Source of the DNA: Trichosphaerium sp. ATCC 40318
Lineage: Eukaryota > Discosea > Flabellinia > Trichosidae
DNA: 64,000 nucleotides
Reading direction: 5' to 3'
Assembly (NCBI GenBank): GCA_038496445.1
Contig: JALMLS010000282.1
Location: forward strand, 1-64,000
Each line of letters opens with the position of its first letter. Positions within the stretch are counted from its first letter, which is position 1. The notes under the pieces are model-generated. The model worked only from the letters and a program-made list of their open reading frames with translations. It was not told where the DNA came from and made no database searches. Shown here one piece after another: positions 49,304 to 59,887 of the stretch. Position numbers and translations under genes: made by a program.

Positions 49304-50910
49304 ATGTCTCGCAAGCTTGGAAGAATCGCCAAATTACGTGGTAACTTTGAACAAGGAAAGAAAGACGCTGTAATTACAGATTATCCACAACCAGGCTCAG
49401 TGGTCATACAAAACGCTGATTGCGTGAGTGTTGAATTTAAAAAAATCATTAAGCTCATAATTTTTAACCGTCAATATTTCTTCAATTATGCGGTTTTTTA
49501 CCTCAAAACGATTTCCAAAACATCACAACTAATATTTGGTCACACAGCAGGACGATAACGTGATGGACGCATTATTAAACCAATTAGCCGACTTTAAAAC
49601 GCTATCAAGGCAGCCAAAGCCTCCAGTTGATAAATGCAAAGAGCAGTTAATTGCCCTACGCGTGAGTGCCTTTTGCTCATACTTAGTGTCGCTACAGTGT
49701 TTTTTTGTTGCAATCACTTCAACATGGTCTAACATGCCATTAGATTGCTATGATGCAATTTCCGTTCAAAGACCCAGCTAATTTAACTGCGGGAACCACT
49801 GATAAACAATTACTATTCTCTCGTACGTTTTACGCCACCAGACTGTCACACGCGGGTGGTCATTGTACTTTTAAACAAACTGCCACTATTTTATCTATTT
49901 GTGATAAAAACCACTAAACGCTTCTAAAAGGCGAGGTTCTTGAGCAAGCAGTTGAGTTTTGCCAAAGGACAGAAGACGCAGATGCTTTTGAACGTTACAT
50001 ACAACAACTAAAGCCATACTACACCGATTATGAGTACGTATCACTAAAAACCTAACAAAAACACTACAAAACGCTACAAAAATTAACGTGTTGTATCACC
50101 TACGCACAGAAAAACGTTAACACGTTTTCTAAATTTTGGTTTTTTTTCTGACATTTTTGTCTTGTAGACCATTTTGTGGGCCTGTATCTGAGAGGAAATA
50201 CCCTAATTTGGGATTATACCTTCTCCATTTATTGGCTGAGAGAAGGATAGCTGAATTCCATACTGAGATTGAGCTTATACCTATTCAAGAGCAACAAAAG
50301 AATAGATTCATTAAATACGCTGTAACACTTGAACAAGATCTAATGGAAGGCCGGTACGACTTGTTTTGAGTCTACAAATTTATTGTAGATTCATGTCTAT
50401 ACTTCAAGCAAAATTATTTTAGTGAACGAAAATAACGGCCGAAACGATTTTCCATTCAAAACGGCCATTAGTCGCATGTTTTCTCACTACGCGCGTAGAT
50501 ACAATAAAATCTGGTTGGCTCGTAAGGATGTCCCACTTGACAGTTATACGTTTATCATAAACAGATTGACTAGCACGCTCCGTCACGATATCGCAGATTG
50601 TATTGAGAAGAGTTATCCTTCTTTGTCAATGGGAGAAGCTCAGAAGCTTCTTATGTTCGATTCAAGCGAAACTAAGGCATTTGAAGACTTTATTGAAGAC
50701 GTACGTGTTTTCGAGTAGTTGAGTTTTTTTTTTGCTTTTTCGAGCTTTAACGTGTACTAACCGCCTTTCTTTTAGCGTGTATGGGCTACAGAGATGGAAG
50801 AAATTAAATTTGTGCCTGAAGAAGAAGAACAAAAAACAGCTTCTGATAATGCCGTTCAATTGATTCTACAACAATTGGCGTACGCTGACGAACTTGAGAA
50901 AATCATTTAA
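49304..50910 (+). CDS. RPN12: 26S proteasome regulatory subunit Rpn12 (PSMD8)
   Basis: Seven phase-consistent exons encode 311 residues: 49304-49423, 49551-49661, 49744-49822, 49931-50033, 50168-50353, 50499-50700 and 50776-50910. Conserved blocks are VLEQAVEFCQ, FERYIQQLKPYYTDY, GLYLLHLLAERRIAEFHTE, YAVTLEQDLMEGRYNKIWLA, DVPLDSYTFIINRL and DIADCIEKSYPSLSMGEAQ, with a winged-helix end of the PCI domain (RVWATEMEEIKF). Rpn12 is a lid subunit of the 19S particle. Divergent in orientation from the pseudouridine synthase, with about 80 bases between starts, so a shared promoter is likely. The 145-nt fifth intron stays open in one frame and could mislead gene callers. Confidence 0.93.
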
Positions 50911-51174
50911 AAAAGATAAAAAAAATGCTTCTTGTACTGCATTCAATAATTGTAAAAAAAATCCACGAAAACACGTTTTATACATGATGCAGTTTAAAAT
51001 TATTTCTCTTTTGTATAAGTACATATATTAAAGAACTAGAGGATGATAATTTTTTTGAAATTTACAATGCGTGTTTGTTGTGTTGGGAGGTGTTTTATTT
51101 TTGATTTGATTTTCATTTTTTCGGTTTTTACATTATTTACAGAAAACACTGTCATTTTTTTCTCTTGTTTTGTT

Positions 51175-52142
51175 TTATATTGTTGAACTACCAAAGTGGC
51201 TTACAACGTCCATTTGGAAAAGCTCTGTTAGTTTATCATAATCATCAAGAGTATTTCTTCTCTCTAATGCCTTTGAATGCTGTTTTATTTCATTTTGTCC
51301 TTCAAGAAAAGCAACAAAATGGTCATACCGAAGCATATTCAAAACAGTTTTCCGAGCTCCGTCGAAAAGGTTCTTTTTAGCCTTTTCATAGTTATCTTGT
51401 ATCTCCTAATAGAAAATAAACGATTTTTTCGATCTAAGTCTAAAAACGTGACCAAACACGTGGATTAACATGTAAACGTACCAATCTTTGCATGAAAGAA
51501 ACATTTATTGGTTCTGCTGCAGTTTCCATGTTTATCCACGTCTTCACTATCCTCGCTGCGTGTACACGGCGCATATCAACATTCTCTGTAAATCTGTAAA
51601 CCTCTACAAACGAAAAAAATATGAGTTTAACTTCAGGGTGTTTGCGAAAAGAATGGACTTTGGTCTAAAATTAGGTTGTAAAAAAAAAAAGTTGAAAACA
51701 AGTTTTGTTGTGACGCAACATACCAACAGCAACAAAAAAAGATAAGTTCTCATTAGCCATCCTTTGGTACACGTGATATCGAAACTGTTCGAATACAGGT
51801 TTTGAATTAAGCATTTCTATCCAAGAAACGTCAACATGCCTTCCAAATTCCTCTTCGTTCAATTCTGATCTGTTATTACAAAACATGACGTGTTAGCAGA
51901 CTATAAATTATTTTACAGTTGAAATTGGACTAAACATTAGTCGATTCTGTCTATCGCTTACTGAATTAATGCTAGAGGGGAAGTAGTCCGAGCCGGAGCA
52001 CTTTTTCGTTTTTGTTTTCTTTTTGCTCTTGCTTTAGATGACCTTGGATGTATTAACCCTTTTGGTACCGCGTTAGAAAAGCAAGAAATGGGTGTATGTA
52101 TATATTAGTATTGTTTGTACGTTTTAGTAGACTCTTGGCCAT
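51175..52142 (-). CDS. RGS-domain protein (G-protein regulator)
   Basis: The minus-strand start at 52142 (MAKSLLK) joins in phase to a basic linker (RSSKARAKRKQKRKSAPA). The RGS fold follows with VSWIEMLNSKPVFEQFRYHV, ANENLSFFVAVEVYRF, AARIVKTWINMETAAEPINV, YEKAKKNLFDGARKTVLNML and YDHFVAFLEG. It ends near 51175. These follow the helix order of RGS domains, including the ENL-F-F/W core and the late (M)-x-x-D-x-F segment. RGS proteins speed GTP hydrolysis on G-alpha. The G-alpha in this window (61309) is itself degenerate, so the partner is probably another protein. Confidence 0.8.
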
Positions 52143-52570
52143 GGTGGTTTAGTATTTGTTTAAGAAAAATGTTATGAAAAAAAAGCTAACCTGTGCAGTT
52201 TGTAATACTGCATGTACGAATAGTACACAAATACTCGCTGTAAAAATGAACGTATTAAGATAATATTACTGTTGTTGGTATCCCAAACTTCTAGGACAAG
52301 CTATCAGGATTATTGTTTTCTTTGGGTACTTGGAATGCAGAAATTGTTCGCAGTATTTTTTTTTCCAAAATGAAATTGTTTCGGTCTTGTCCGCTAAGTC
52401 AACTGTAGTATTATTCTACAAGTACTATCTCGTGTTGTTAATATGTAGCTTGTAAAAACGTTGCAGAGAACCCAACGTAGGAGAATATCTCGGGTAGGAA
52501 CGGAGACCCTATTTTTTTTATTTTCACCGCTAGTTGAAAAAACGTGACAGCCAAACCTTTGGTTGTTACA

Positions 52571-53146
52571 ATGAGTGATGCATCTCTAAATAAGGAGGAA
52601 TGTTGGCTTAGGCTAATACCAACAGAAACGTGTTTTGAAATAATCTCGCACGTGTCATACAGTGATGTTCTTGTGTTATCTGAGACATGCAGCGATATGA
52701 ATATTATCTGTAATACGGATTTTGTTTGGAAGAGAATATGTCGTAACTTCTTTCAAGCTCGTTTTAAGACTCAAAGGCAAGTGGAGTGTACAAATCACGT
52801 TTGTAAGGAACTAACTTGTTATTAACCACTCAGACATTTCATCGTGGACATCCATAGACAGCAACAAGGTACAACACTTAAATCAAATTCATAATACTAA
52901 CATCTTGTAGTAGAAATACAGTCTTGGAAGGATGTAGCAAAAGAAGAGATAACCAAACGGCCAAATTGGCCTACGGTTTTGATTTCTGCTGGTATTTCTT
53001 TAGAAAGAGCACTGGAACTAGCAAGTGTGCTCACGGAAATTGACGCTGCCTGGTTTGAGTTAACAAAGGATGTTATAAAAGTGATTGGTTTTACAGTACT
53101 GGAGAGAGCAAGAATTTTCCAATATATACACAAACACTATAAATGA
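52571..53146 (+). CDS. Small F-box protein with helical C-terminus
   Basis: The start at 52571 gives MSDASLNKEECWLRLIP, then the F-box (TETCFEIISHVSYSDVL, ETCSDMN, FVWKRICRNFF) within residues 17-65. After an intron at about 52780-52930, an exon encodes SWKDVAKEEITKRPNWP and ends DVIKVIGFTVLERARIFQYI, HKHYK, stop at 53146. The end resembles the last helices of a SAM domain (KVIGFTVLERARIFQYI). The exact splice sites of the intron are not settled. A role as an SCF adaptor is inferred from the F-box. Confidence 0.65.
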
Positions 53147-53666
53147 TAGCTGTCTTTCATACATTCTTTCTTTATTAGTTTGCTCTCAGGTCAAGCAGAC
53201 ACAAGAAATTGATTGCAAGATCCATAAGGTACACAATGTGATACAGCATCCTTGGGCTCTATGGGATGCTAGTAGGTAATAGGAATGTAGCGATTATTAG
53301 TACATTAGTTTGTTTGTTTGGCTTATTTGACTATGTTTTATTTTAGTCGAGCATGCTTTGTGTTACATATAGTACAACACAAGCCTTAGCTTGGGAAGCG
53401 TCCTCTTTACAAGTTTTATTATGTGTATTCGTTGATTAGATTCCTCTCTGTTCCTCCTTGCTCGTTCCTTTACCCGTTTGAGTTTGATTGCATGATTTGT
53501 TTTTTTGTTTGTGTATGTATTTTTTGTATAGTTCTATTTGGTGTATCATGTGCGCCATCTCTTTATTAGTACATTAGTGAATCTTGTTATCGCAGTCAAA
53601 CAGAGTCTACATCGTGCTGATTATACCAGATTCTAACTATTGCTTTATAAACAAGCCTCACAGACC

Positions 53667-54490
53667 ATGTCATACCATGTAGTTGTTTTAGGAGAGTCAG
53701 GTGTTGGGAAATCAAGTCTGATAATACAAATGACCCAAAATCACTTTATTGATGAATATGACCCAACAATAGAAGATTCGTAAGCATTTATAGCGCGTTA
53801 ACGATGTTAGTTAATTCTGAGGCTTATATTGTTTAAAACTCGCGCTGACGCGACCATAGGTATCGCAAACGATGTGTAGTTGACTCAGAGACGCTATTAC
53901 TGACTATTCAGGATACAGCAGGTAGAGAAGAGTTCCATGTAGCCTACGGACTCTGTGATCAAGTACGTGGCATGAAGGTAGACCAACAAACACTAAAATA
54001 TTAACTTACTTAGTACATAAAACAAAGTGATGGATTTATAATTGTTTATGCTATTACAACACGTGGTTCATTCGATCAACTCACACAAGTTTTTAATGAG
54101 ATTCAAAAGTAAGCTTAAACGTTGCATTTTGAAGAAATCACGTGTTTCCGCACATGCGTGTTGAGCTTTTGTTAAAACGGCTTCTTTTTCAAACAAAAGT
54201 TGTCAACCTTTGACTTAAAGTAATTGGTTTGTTCAAGACTACGAGAGGAAGATAGTCGTGCAGGTGTATTAGTTGGAAATAAAGTTGATTTGGGAGAAGA
54301 AAGACAAGTCAGTGAACAAGAAGGACAAGAAATTGCACAACACTACGGAATAGCTTTCGTTGAGACATCAGCAAAAACACGTGTCAATGTAGAAGAAGCC
54401 TTTTTTCAAGCTGTACGAGAAATACGAAAACAAAGAGACAAAAACAAACCAGAAACTCATAAACAAAGAAGGCATTGTACTTTGATATAA
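53667..54490 (+). CDS. Ras-family small GTPase
   Basis: Exons 53667-53779, 53860-53962, 54014-54108 and 54238-54490 give 187 residues. All G motifs are intact: GESGVGKSS (P-loop), YDPTIEDSY (switch I, effector loop), DTAGREEF (switch II; Arg instead of the catalytic Gln61), GNKVDL and ETSAK. It ends in a CAAX box (CTLI) after a basic stretch, so it is prenylated and membrane-bound. The sequence [17 protein letters not shown] fits Ras rather than Rho or Rab. The Q61-equivalent is R, a change expected to slow intrinsic GTP hydrolysis. Confidence 0.93.
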
Positions 54491-54494
54491 TTAA

Positions 54495-54870
54495 CCACTC
54501 TCCGAGAGCAACTGACCGTTAAATCATACTGTAATAATAGATTATTTTGTATATTTGCACAATCAAAATGACAGTGTCGGAATGTATAGTTTGATACTAT
54601 TTAGGAGCGCACTAGACCACTCATAGCTCGATTGAGCAACGATTTGTTTTGAAAATTATGGAAAGAGTATCGCTGTCACTCATTTCAAAAATTGTGAAAC
54701 GTTGGACATAGTGGTGTATCCAGATGACCACTATTATAAGATTTGCCCAATATGATTTATGTTTTTAACCATTTTTATTTCTCCGACAACTTTTGGTCGA
54801 ACCCTGCTCTTGGTTCTGTGAACTTAGAAAGACATTGTCTTCATAAGTCAAACAAAAGTTGGAAAGTTCT
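54495..54870. other. Intergenic between Ras and transporter genes
   Basis: A short spacer holding the Ras 3' end and the promoter of the transporter gene. No coding sequence or repeat is seen. Confidence 0.5.
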
Positions 54871-54875
54871 CAATC

Positions 54876-56819
54876 ATGACAACTGAAGGCCTTAAAATGG
54901 TAAGGATAAAGCATGATTCTGATAAAGACAATGAAGAGGAGCCGCTAACGAAGCGTATGTCGTTTTAGCACGAATATTAATTATCCGGCGTTTAACGTGC
55001 TATTAACAGTGCCACCTATGACTTCATGGTCCACTGACGGCGTAGAATCATGGTTAACAGATGAAGGTTACCCCACGCTAGCTAAAAAGTTTAAAAAGCA
55101 TGATATCAACGGCGGTGATCTAGCTGCATTGAGTCCGGAAGATTTTAAAGAAATTGGAATAAAAAACGTCGGTTTGAGAAGACGTATCATTAGAAGAATA
55201 AATGACGTTCTTCTAGAGGACAGTAAAGGTACTAGTAATGCGTCAGAGAGATATAAAGCTTTAAACACATTTTATTTTTTTGACGTTTCGAAACGTCACA
55301 TCACCCCTCTTCGAAACGTCACATCACGTGCGATATCTAAAGTCTGTTTAGAAGCACAGAAGAGTAGTAAAGGGAGTACAGAGTTTGCTGTAGAAGCATT
55401 TAAACTTCTACCAGACATCAAAAGAGGACCAAGACAAGCTGTTGTTGGATTTCTTTTTCATGCTGAAGAGTTCTTAGATTCTCCTATTTGGAAGCAACTC
55501 ATCCTCGCTTTTTCTGGTGGTGCTTATATTGCTTTTGGTGCTGCTCTTTCTATTGTACTATCAGCGGGTGTTGGTATGTTACAGCAAAGATTGATGACGT
55601 TTCAGTTCAACCTAGTGAACACGGTTTTTTTTTTCTGCTGTTACGTGTTTACGTTCTCATCTTGTTTACAGAGGCTCCTGGTCCGAGACGTCTTCTTACT
55701 TCTCTTGGGTTTATAGCTGGATTTTCAATGGTAATCCTTACAGGATCTACACTGTTCACTGAGGTAAAATAAGTAGATAATGAAAGAAAACAATTGAATT
55801 TTTTTTTTGTATCTCGTTGTTTACAACTTAATTTGTTCTTAGATAAACGTGTTGATTCCAGACATGATTTTACTGAGGTTACGGAGTTACAGACATATTT
55901 GTAGAAAGTGCTTCAGATTCTGGGCTTTAGTGTACATAGGAAATATTATAGGATCTCTGACGGTAGCGTTTGTTTTGTGGCTGACAAATGCTTTGGAAAA
56001 AGATTCTTTAAATAGATTGGACGACATTGTTTTTTCGAAAATGAAGTATGCTGACAAGGTACGTGTTCGGAATCTTTTCCTATACACCGCAGAACTTGTT
56101 AACTTGCTATGGGATTCGAATTAAAAGTGTTGATTGTTTATTCTTTGTTACAGGGCGTTGGAAGTTGGTTTTTGATTGTTGCTTCTGGTATTCTTGGAAA
56201 TTGGCTCGTTGGTATAGCTGCGTTGCTTGCTCAAACAGCAAGGACGTTGATATCTAAAGTTGTAGCTGTGTTCCTACCAGTAATGACATTTGTTTCCTTG
56301 GGCGTGATGCACGCCCCAGCCAATATGGGTGCGTTAAAGGAGCTAAACAACTCCGACTTTTTGATGATCAGTTCGACTTTTTTCAGTTTTTGATTGTTAC
56401 GAGCTTTCTGTTTGATTTAACGTCGTTTGCTTTAGGATACTTATTCCTGGGTTTGATGGAAGGCAAGGGAGATACTACAATACTAAAAGTCATCGTTTGG
56501 AATCTTTGTACGACCCAAAAAAGTTTTTTTTTTTGAAACAGTTCCTAAATATACTAACTCATTTTCGCACTCTCTAGTACCTGCATCTATTGGAAATTTG
56601 TTAGGAGGAGTTATAATGGTAGGGTTATTTTATTGGGTTGTATTCGCACCTCCGAAGAAACAGCTACGATCGAGCTTTCCAGAGTTGTTCAAGAACAAAG
56701 CATCAAATGTACGTTGTGTAAATCTCCTCTTTTTTTTTTTTGTGGTGACGCCTTTGTTGTAGTCCAGAGATGAAGTACAACTAGATGATGAAGAAAACGA
56801 AGGTTCTATAGCTGAATAA
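54876..56819 (+). CDS. SAM domain fused to formate/nitrite transporter (FNT)
   Basis: Eight phase-consistent exons give 461 residues: 54876-54954, 55010-55573, 55672-55763, 55843-56058, 56154-56328, 56436-56507, 56578-56708 and 56763-56819. A SAM domain covers about residues 30-95 (STDGVESWLTDEGYPTLAKK, LAALSPEDFKEIGI, GLRRRIIRRI). The FNT channel follows: WKQLILAFSGGAYIAFGAAL, LLTSLGFIAGFSMVILTGS, FWALVYIGNIIGS, ILGNWLVGIAA, MHAPANMGYLFLG and IGNLLGGVIMVGLFYWVVF. The central HAPANM loop corresponds to the conserved His-containing FNT loop. Stretch 55265-55345 carries a direct repeat (CGAAACGTCACATCAC twice) and may hide an unrecognised intron. SAM-FNT fusion is unusual. Confidence 0.85.
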
Positions 56820-57085
56820 TGAGAACGTAGCGATAAACCGCTGGTTTCTATTGTAAAAATATGTGTTTCTTTAACGTAGCTTACTTGTGAGCATCCAAAC
56901 TTTTTACTCAATTGAATCCGTGTTCAAGAAATACAAGAGACAAAATAAACAGGACAATAACTATTCAATGAACGAATGTACAGTCGTCTAGTGTAACGTT
57001 AAATGCTGTTCTAAGGGGCATCTTTTGTCGACATCTACCCCAAATTAATCGTTAAAAGCAATCTAAAGGAAATACAGAGATAGGA

Positions 57086-57745
57086 ATGAAAGATTCTACT
57101 TCAGATTTTTGTCACTTGTATCGCCTTCCTGTGGAACTACAGCTTGATATCATAGACTTAGACTATAGTTTATATCTGAAATGGCCTCTACTATCAAAAC
57201 AAACAGCAATGGCGTCAAGATACAACGGTGACTTGAAGAGACATGGAAAATGGGTTAAGAAAAAGAGGTCCTATAAGACGGGAACCTTAACTTTTCTTAA
57301 TGTCCTTGAAGTAAATTATAGACATGGTGAGCTTGAAGGAGTCTATAAACGCTGGTATGAGAACGGTCAAGTATGTGCCCATTATCATTACTCGAAAGGT
57401 TTGCTTCACGGAGAGTATAGACACTGGTACTACAATGGAATACCATGGTGGCAATGTCGTTATGTCAAAGGAAAACCAGAGGGTGAGTACAAGCGCTGGC
57501 ACGATAATGGGGAGATGTGCGCTCATTGCTTTTATGTGAAGGGGACACTAGAAGGATATTACAAGCGTTGGTATGAGAATGGTCAACTGCGAATGAAGTG
57601 TCAATACATCAAAGATGAATGTGATGGAGAATACAAGATTTGGGATTCAAAAGGTCAATTACACAAACACTACCGTTATGTTAAAGGTGTACGGAAAAAG
57701 AAGTATAAGAAGAGAAAACATACTTGTTTGTACAGGTGTTTCTAA
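57086..57745 (+). CDS. F-box-like protein with five YwqK/MORN-variant repeats
   Basis: A single exon of 219 codons. The head (LYRLPVELQLDIIDLDYSLY, LKWPLLSKQTAMASRY) matches that of 11529-12551 and resembles an F-box. Five 24-residue repeats follow, of the form EGEYKRWYENGQ-x(6)-Y-x-KG. The tail is Lys/Arg-rich and ends HTCLYRCF. Coding is compact and intronless. The 3' 300 bases plus downstream flank are duplicated at 44760-45020. Its biochemical role is unknown. By layout it could be a Skp1-binding adaptor whose beta-hairpin repeats contact a partner. Confidence 0.8.
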   Translation: MKDSTSDFCHLYRLPVELQLDIIDLDYSLYLKWPLLSKQTAMASRYNGDLKRHGKWVKKKRSYKTGTLTFLNVLEVNYRHGELEGVYKRWYENGQVCAHYHYSKGLLHGEYRHWYYNGIPWWQCRYVKGKPEGEYKRWHDNGEMCAHCFYVKGTLEGYYKRWYENGQLRMKCQYIKDECDGEYKIWDSKGQLHKHYRYVKGVRKKKYKKRKHTCLYRCF

Positions 57746-58109
57746 TAACAATAAAACACGTGATTTCAAATCGATAAAATGTGATTGTTTTTTTTTTTCA
57801 TCGGTTTCATGCTTACCTTCCTTCTTACTGTTCTTTGCTAAAACTCTGCTTTTTCTTAAGGTTGTTGGTCTTTCTGCTCTCGATATGTCTTGTTTGTTCA
57901 AAGATAGTAAACGGCTCAACCAAAATCGCGATTCAGACGCGATTCAGGCGGCTGGTATTTAGAATACTTAAGCAGCAGAATGTTTATACATTACCAAGTC
58001 ATTCTATCAAAGGAAAAAAAACTATAATTGAACTGTATTCCTATGAGCACGTGCGATCCAAATATGACAAGTTTATTAAAAGTACATCTCGTTCTACATA
58101 ACTTTTTTG

Positions 58110-58760
58110 GTCTGATGTTAAGTCAACATTTGTTTAAAGATGAAGCTATCCCTGTAATTGGGTTTAAAAACTCCAACCGCTCATATGAGTGCGGATGGTA
58201 GATCTAGAGGTGGCAAATACCGGTCCGATACCGGTCCGGTTTCAAGATATCGGTTTTCGGTCCGTAACTGGTCCGTGATTTAGAACAAGACCAGTATTCA
58301 TTAAGTGAACACCAAAACTGTTGGCTTCTTTTTTGACAGCGGACCATTTGGACCGATAAAAATCCAAGAGTAAGTAACCTTTGACAAAAATTCCTTTTTT
58401 GGCTATTTTTCCGATTTTCCAAGGGTACTTACTCCCTTTGACAGCGGACCGGTTAGACAATTTACAGACTGGTCTTTTGCGTTTCGGTACAGTACCGGTT
58501 CGGACTGGTATTTCTGCCTTCTCTAGGTATATCCACATTCGTGTTCAAATGTTTTTACGCGTGTATGTGTAATTGAAGCTTCTTATAATGTAATTCATGT
58601 ATTCCTATCAATTCTTTGGCACCTTCATCTGTCTCTTGCTGATAGCCTGTAAGGTAAAGTGTATGAACCCCTTTCAGTGATTTTATGCCTTCGTCTGTCA
58701 CATTTGGACAACTTGTGAGGTTATGGTGTATTCATGACTTCTTTTGCAGTCATACAAAAC
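58110..58760 (-). pseudogene. F-box/LRR relic interrupted by a transposon
   Basis: The minus strand matches the 3' end of the gene at 38878-40310. It reads NLTSCPNVTDEGIKSLKGVH, DEGAKELIGIHELHY and then a premature stop. The hAT-like element at 58205-58525 intervenes, and the final part and 3' flank (GCTCATATGAGTGCGGATGG) follow. The remainder of the LRR array and the F-box are not found upstream. An unrelated-looking frame covers 58721-58942. This is a truncated paralogue that was already decaying when, or after, the element landed. Confidence 0.75.
58205..58525. mobile_element. Non-autonomous hAT-like element (MITE)
   Basis: 321 bases with terminal inverted repeats. The left end is TAGAGGTGGCAAATACCGG. 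The right end reads, in reverse complement, TAGAGAAGGCAGAAATACCAG. Flanking 8-bp direct repeats are GGTAGATC (58197-58204) and GGTATATC (58526-58533), matching at 7 of 8. The 8-bp target duplication and TAG-GGTGGCAA-type ends are typical of hAT elements. No transposase is encoded. The interior is rich in GGTCCG/CGGACC words. Confidence 0.8.
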
Positions 58761-58949
58761 ACTGCATGAAGATACATTTCTTTTATTGTCAACACTTGCC
58801 CGTATCTTTCAAATATGCAAAACTTTGCTTGGTTGTCGTCTTTAGTCAGATCTGTCTCGCAACTTCTGATAGCTCTTCCAAGATCTATCAAAACTACAAG
58901 ATCTGACGGATCTTGCCAGTTCTGGTAAAAAACAAAATCCATGTCTACA

Positions 58950-59880
58950 ACATACTTGTGACCACGTGTTTTTAACCATTATTTTATTTGGAACATTAGC
59001 TACATGTAGTTATGTTGACGTCTCTGATAGAGTCTAAGGCACAACAGTGTCTCCTATACTCCAAAACGGAGTATTACACCATGTTAATACTGTGCACCCT
59101 GCGCAAGATACTTTGGAAGCGCTTGGAATTTGCTTTCAGGTTTTAGCGTTTAATACTCTTCTTTAGGCCTGAATGTGCCAGCATTCGCTAGTGGTGCTAG
59201 TAAGTTAGCATGTAAAATCTTGCACTTTGATACTTCTGCCAAACCTGTTGCAAACTTGAATGATACATAAATAATTAACCGACTCTAAACATACAGGTAG
59301 TAATGTATTGACAGCTAGCTGTGGTATTCAACCTCTCCTTCATTCGAGTATTCTCATATCAGACCTTGTTGCTGATGTTGCACTTTACAATACAAAGGCC
59401 ATTCCAACTTGTGTTTTTCATGAACTAGCACAGACTCAAGAGACGGTTTCTTTTACTGTATTCTTCAGGAACAACAGTTGGGAAGGAGAATGTTGTAAAC
59501 ACACTTGCCTGACAATAATTAACAACGCTGCATAAGTTACAATCAGGATTTTCTACAATTACAGCGAAACACCTCAAGGAGAATTATGAGAAACACAGTT
59601 GTAGTACTGTATCTCTGTAATCGCTACTGGCATCAACGCAAGTGTTAAATCTGGATACTTGTAAGAGTATATGAACAATAAAAAGTTGCTGTGAAGCCTC
59701 CTTACAAATGAGGAAAAGCAATCTTGCCCACGTGAAATCTTACTACACAAATTACCCTACTCAACACAGTTCTAACACTACATTTAACCCTTCACTGAAT
59801 AGCTTTTGGCGAAACAGTAAAACTGTGTATTTTCTAGTAGAAGTAATAGTATCACAACTAACACGGTGTAAGTGCGAAAC
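58950..59880. other. Possible gene remnants, none assigned
   Basis: Plus-strand frames at about 59050-59145 (HPAQDTLEALGICF) and 59290-59535 (SCGIQPLLHSSILISDL, FHELAQTQETVSFTVF) might be exons of a small gene. I cannot join them convincingly or name a family. Confidence 0.3.
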
Positions 59881-59887
59881 ATTAAGG

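Noticed and set aside
50422-50718. Open frame of 98 codons that seems to start a new gene
   Set aside because: Its first part is the 145-nt fifth intron of Rpn12, which happens to stay open. Splicing 50353 to 50499 restores the conserved GRYNKIWLA sequence.
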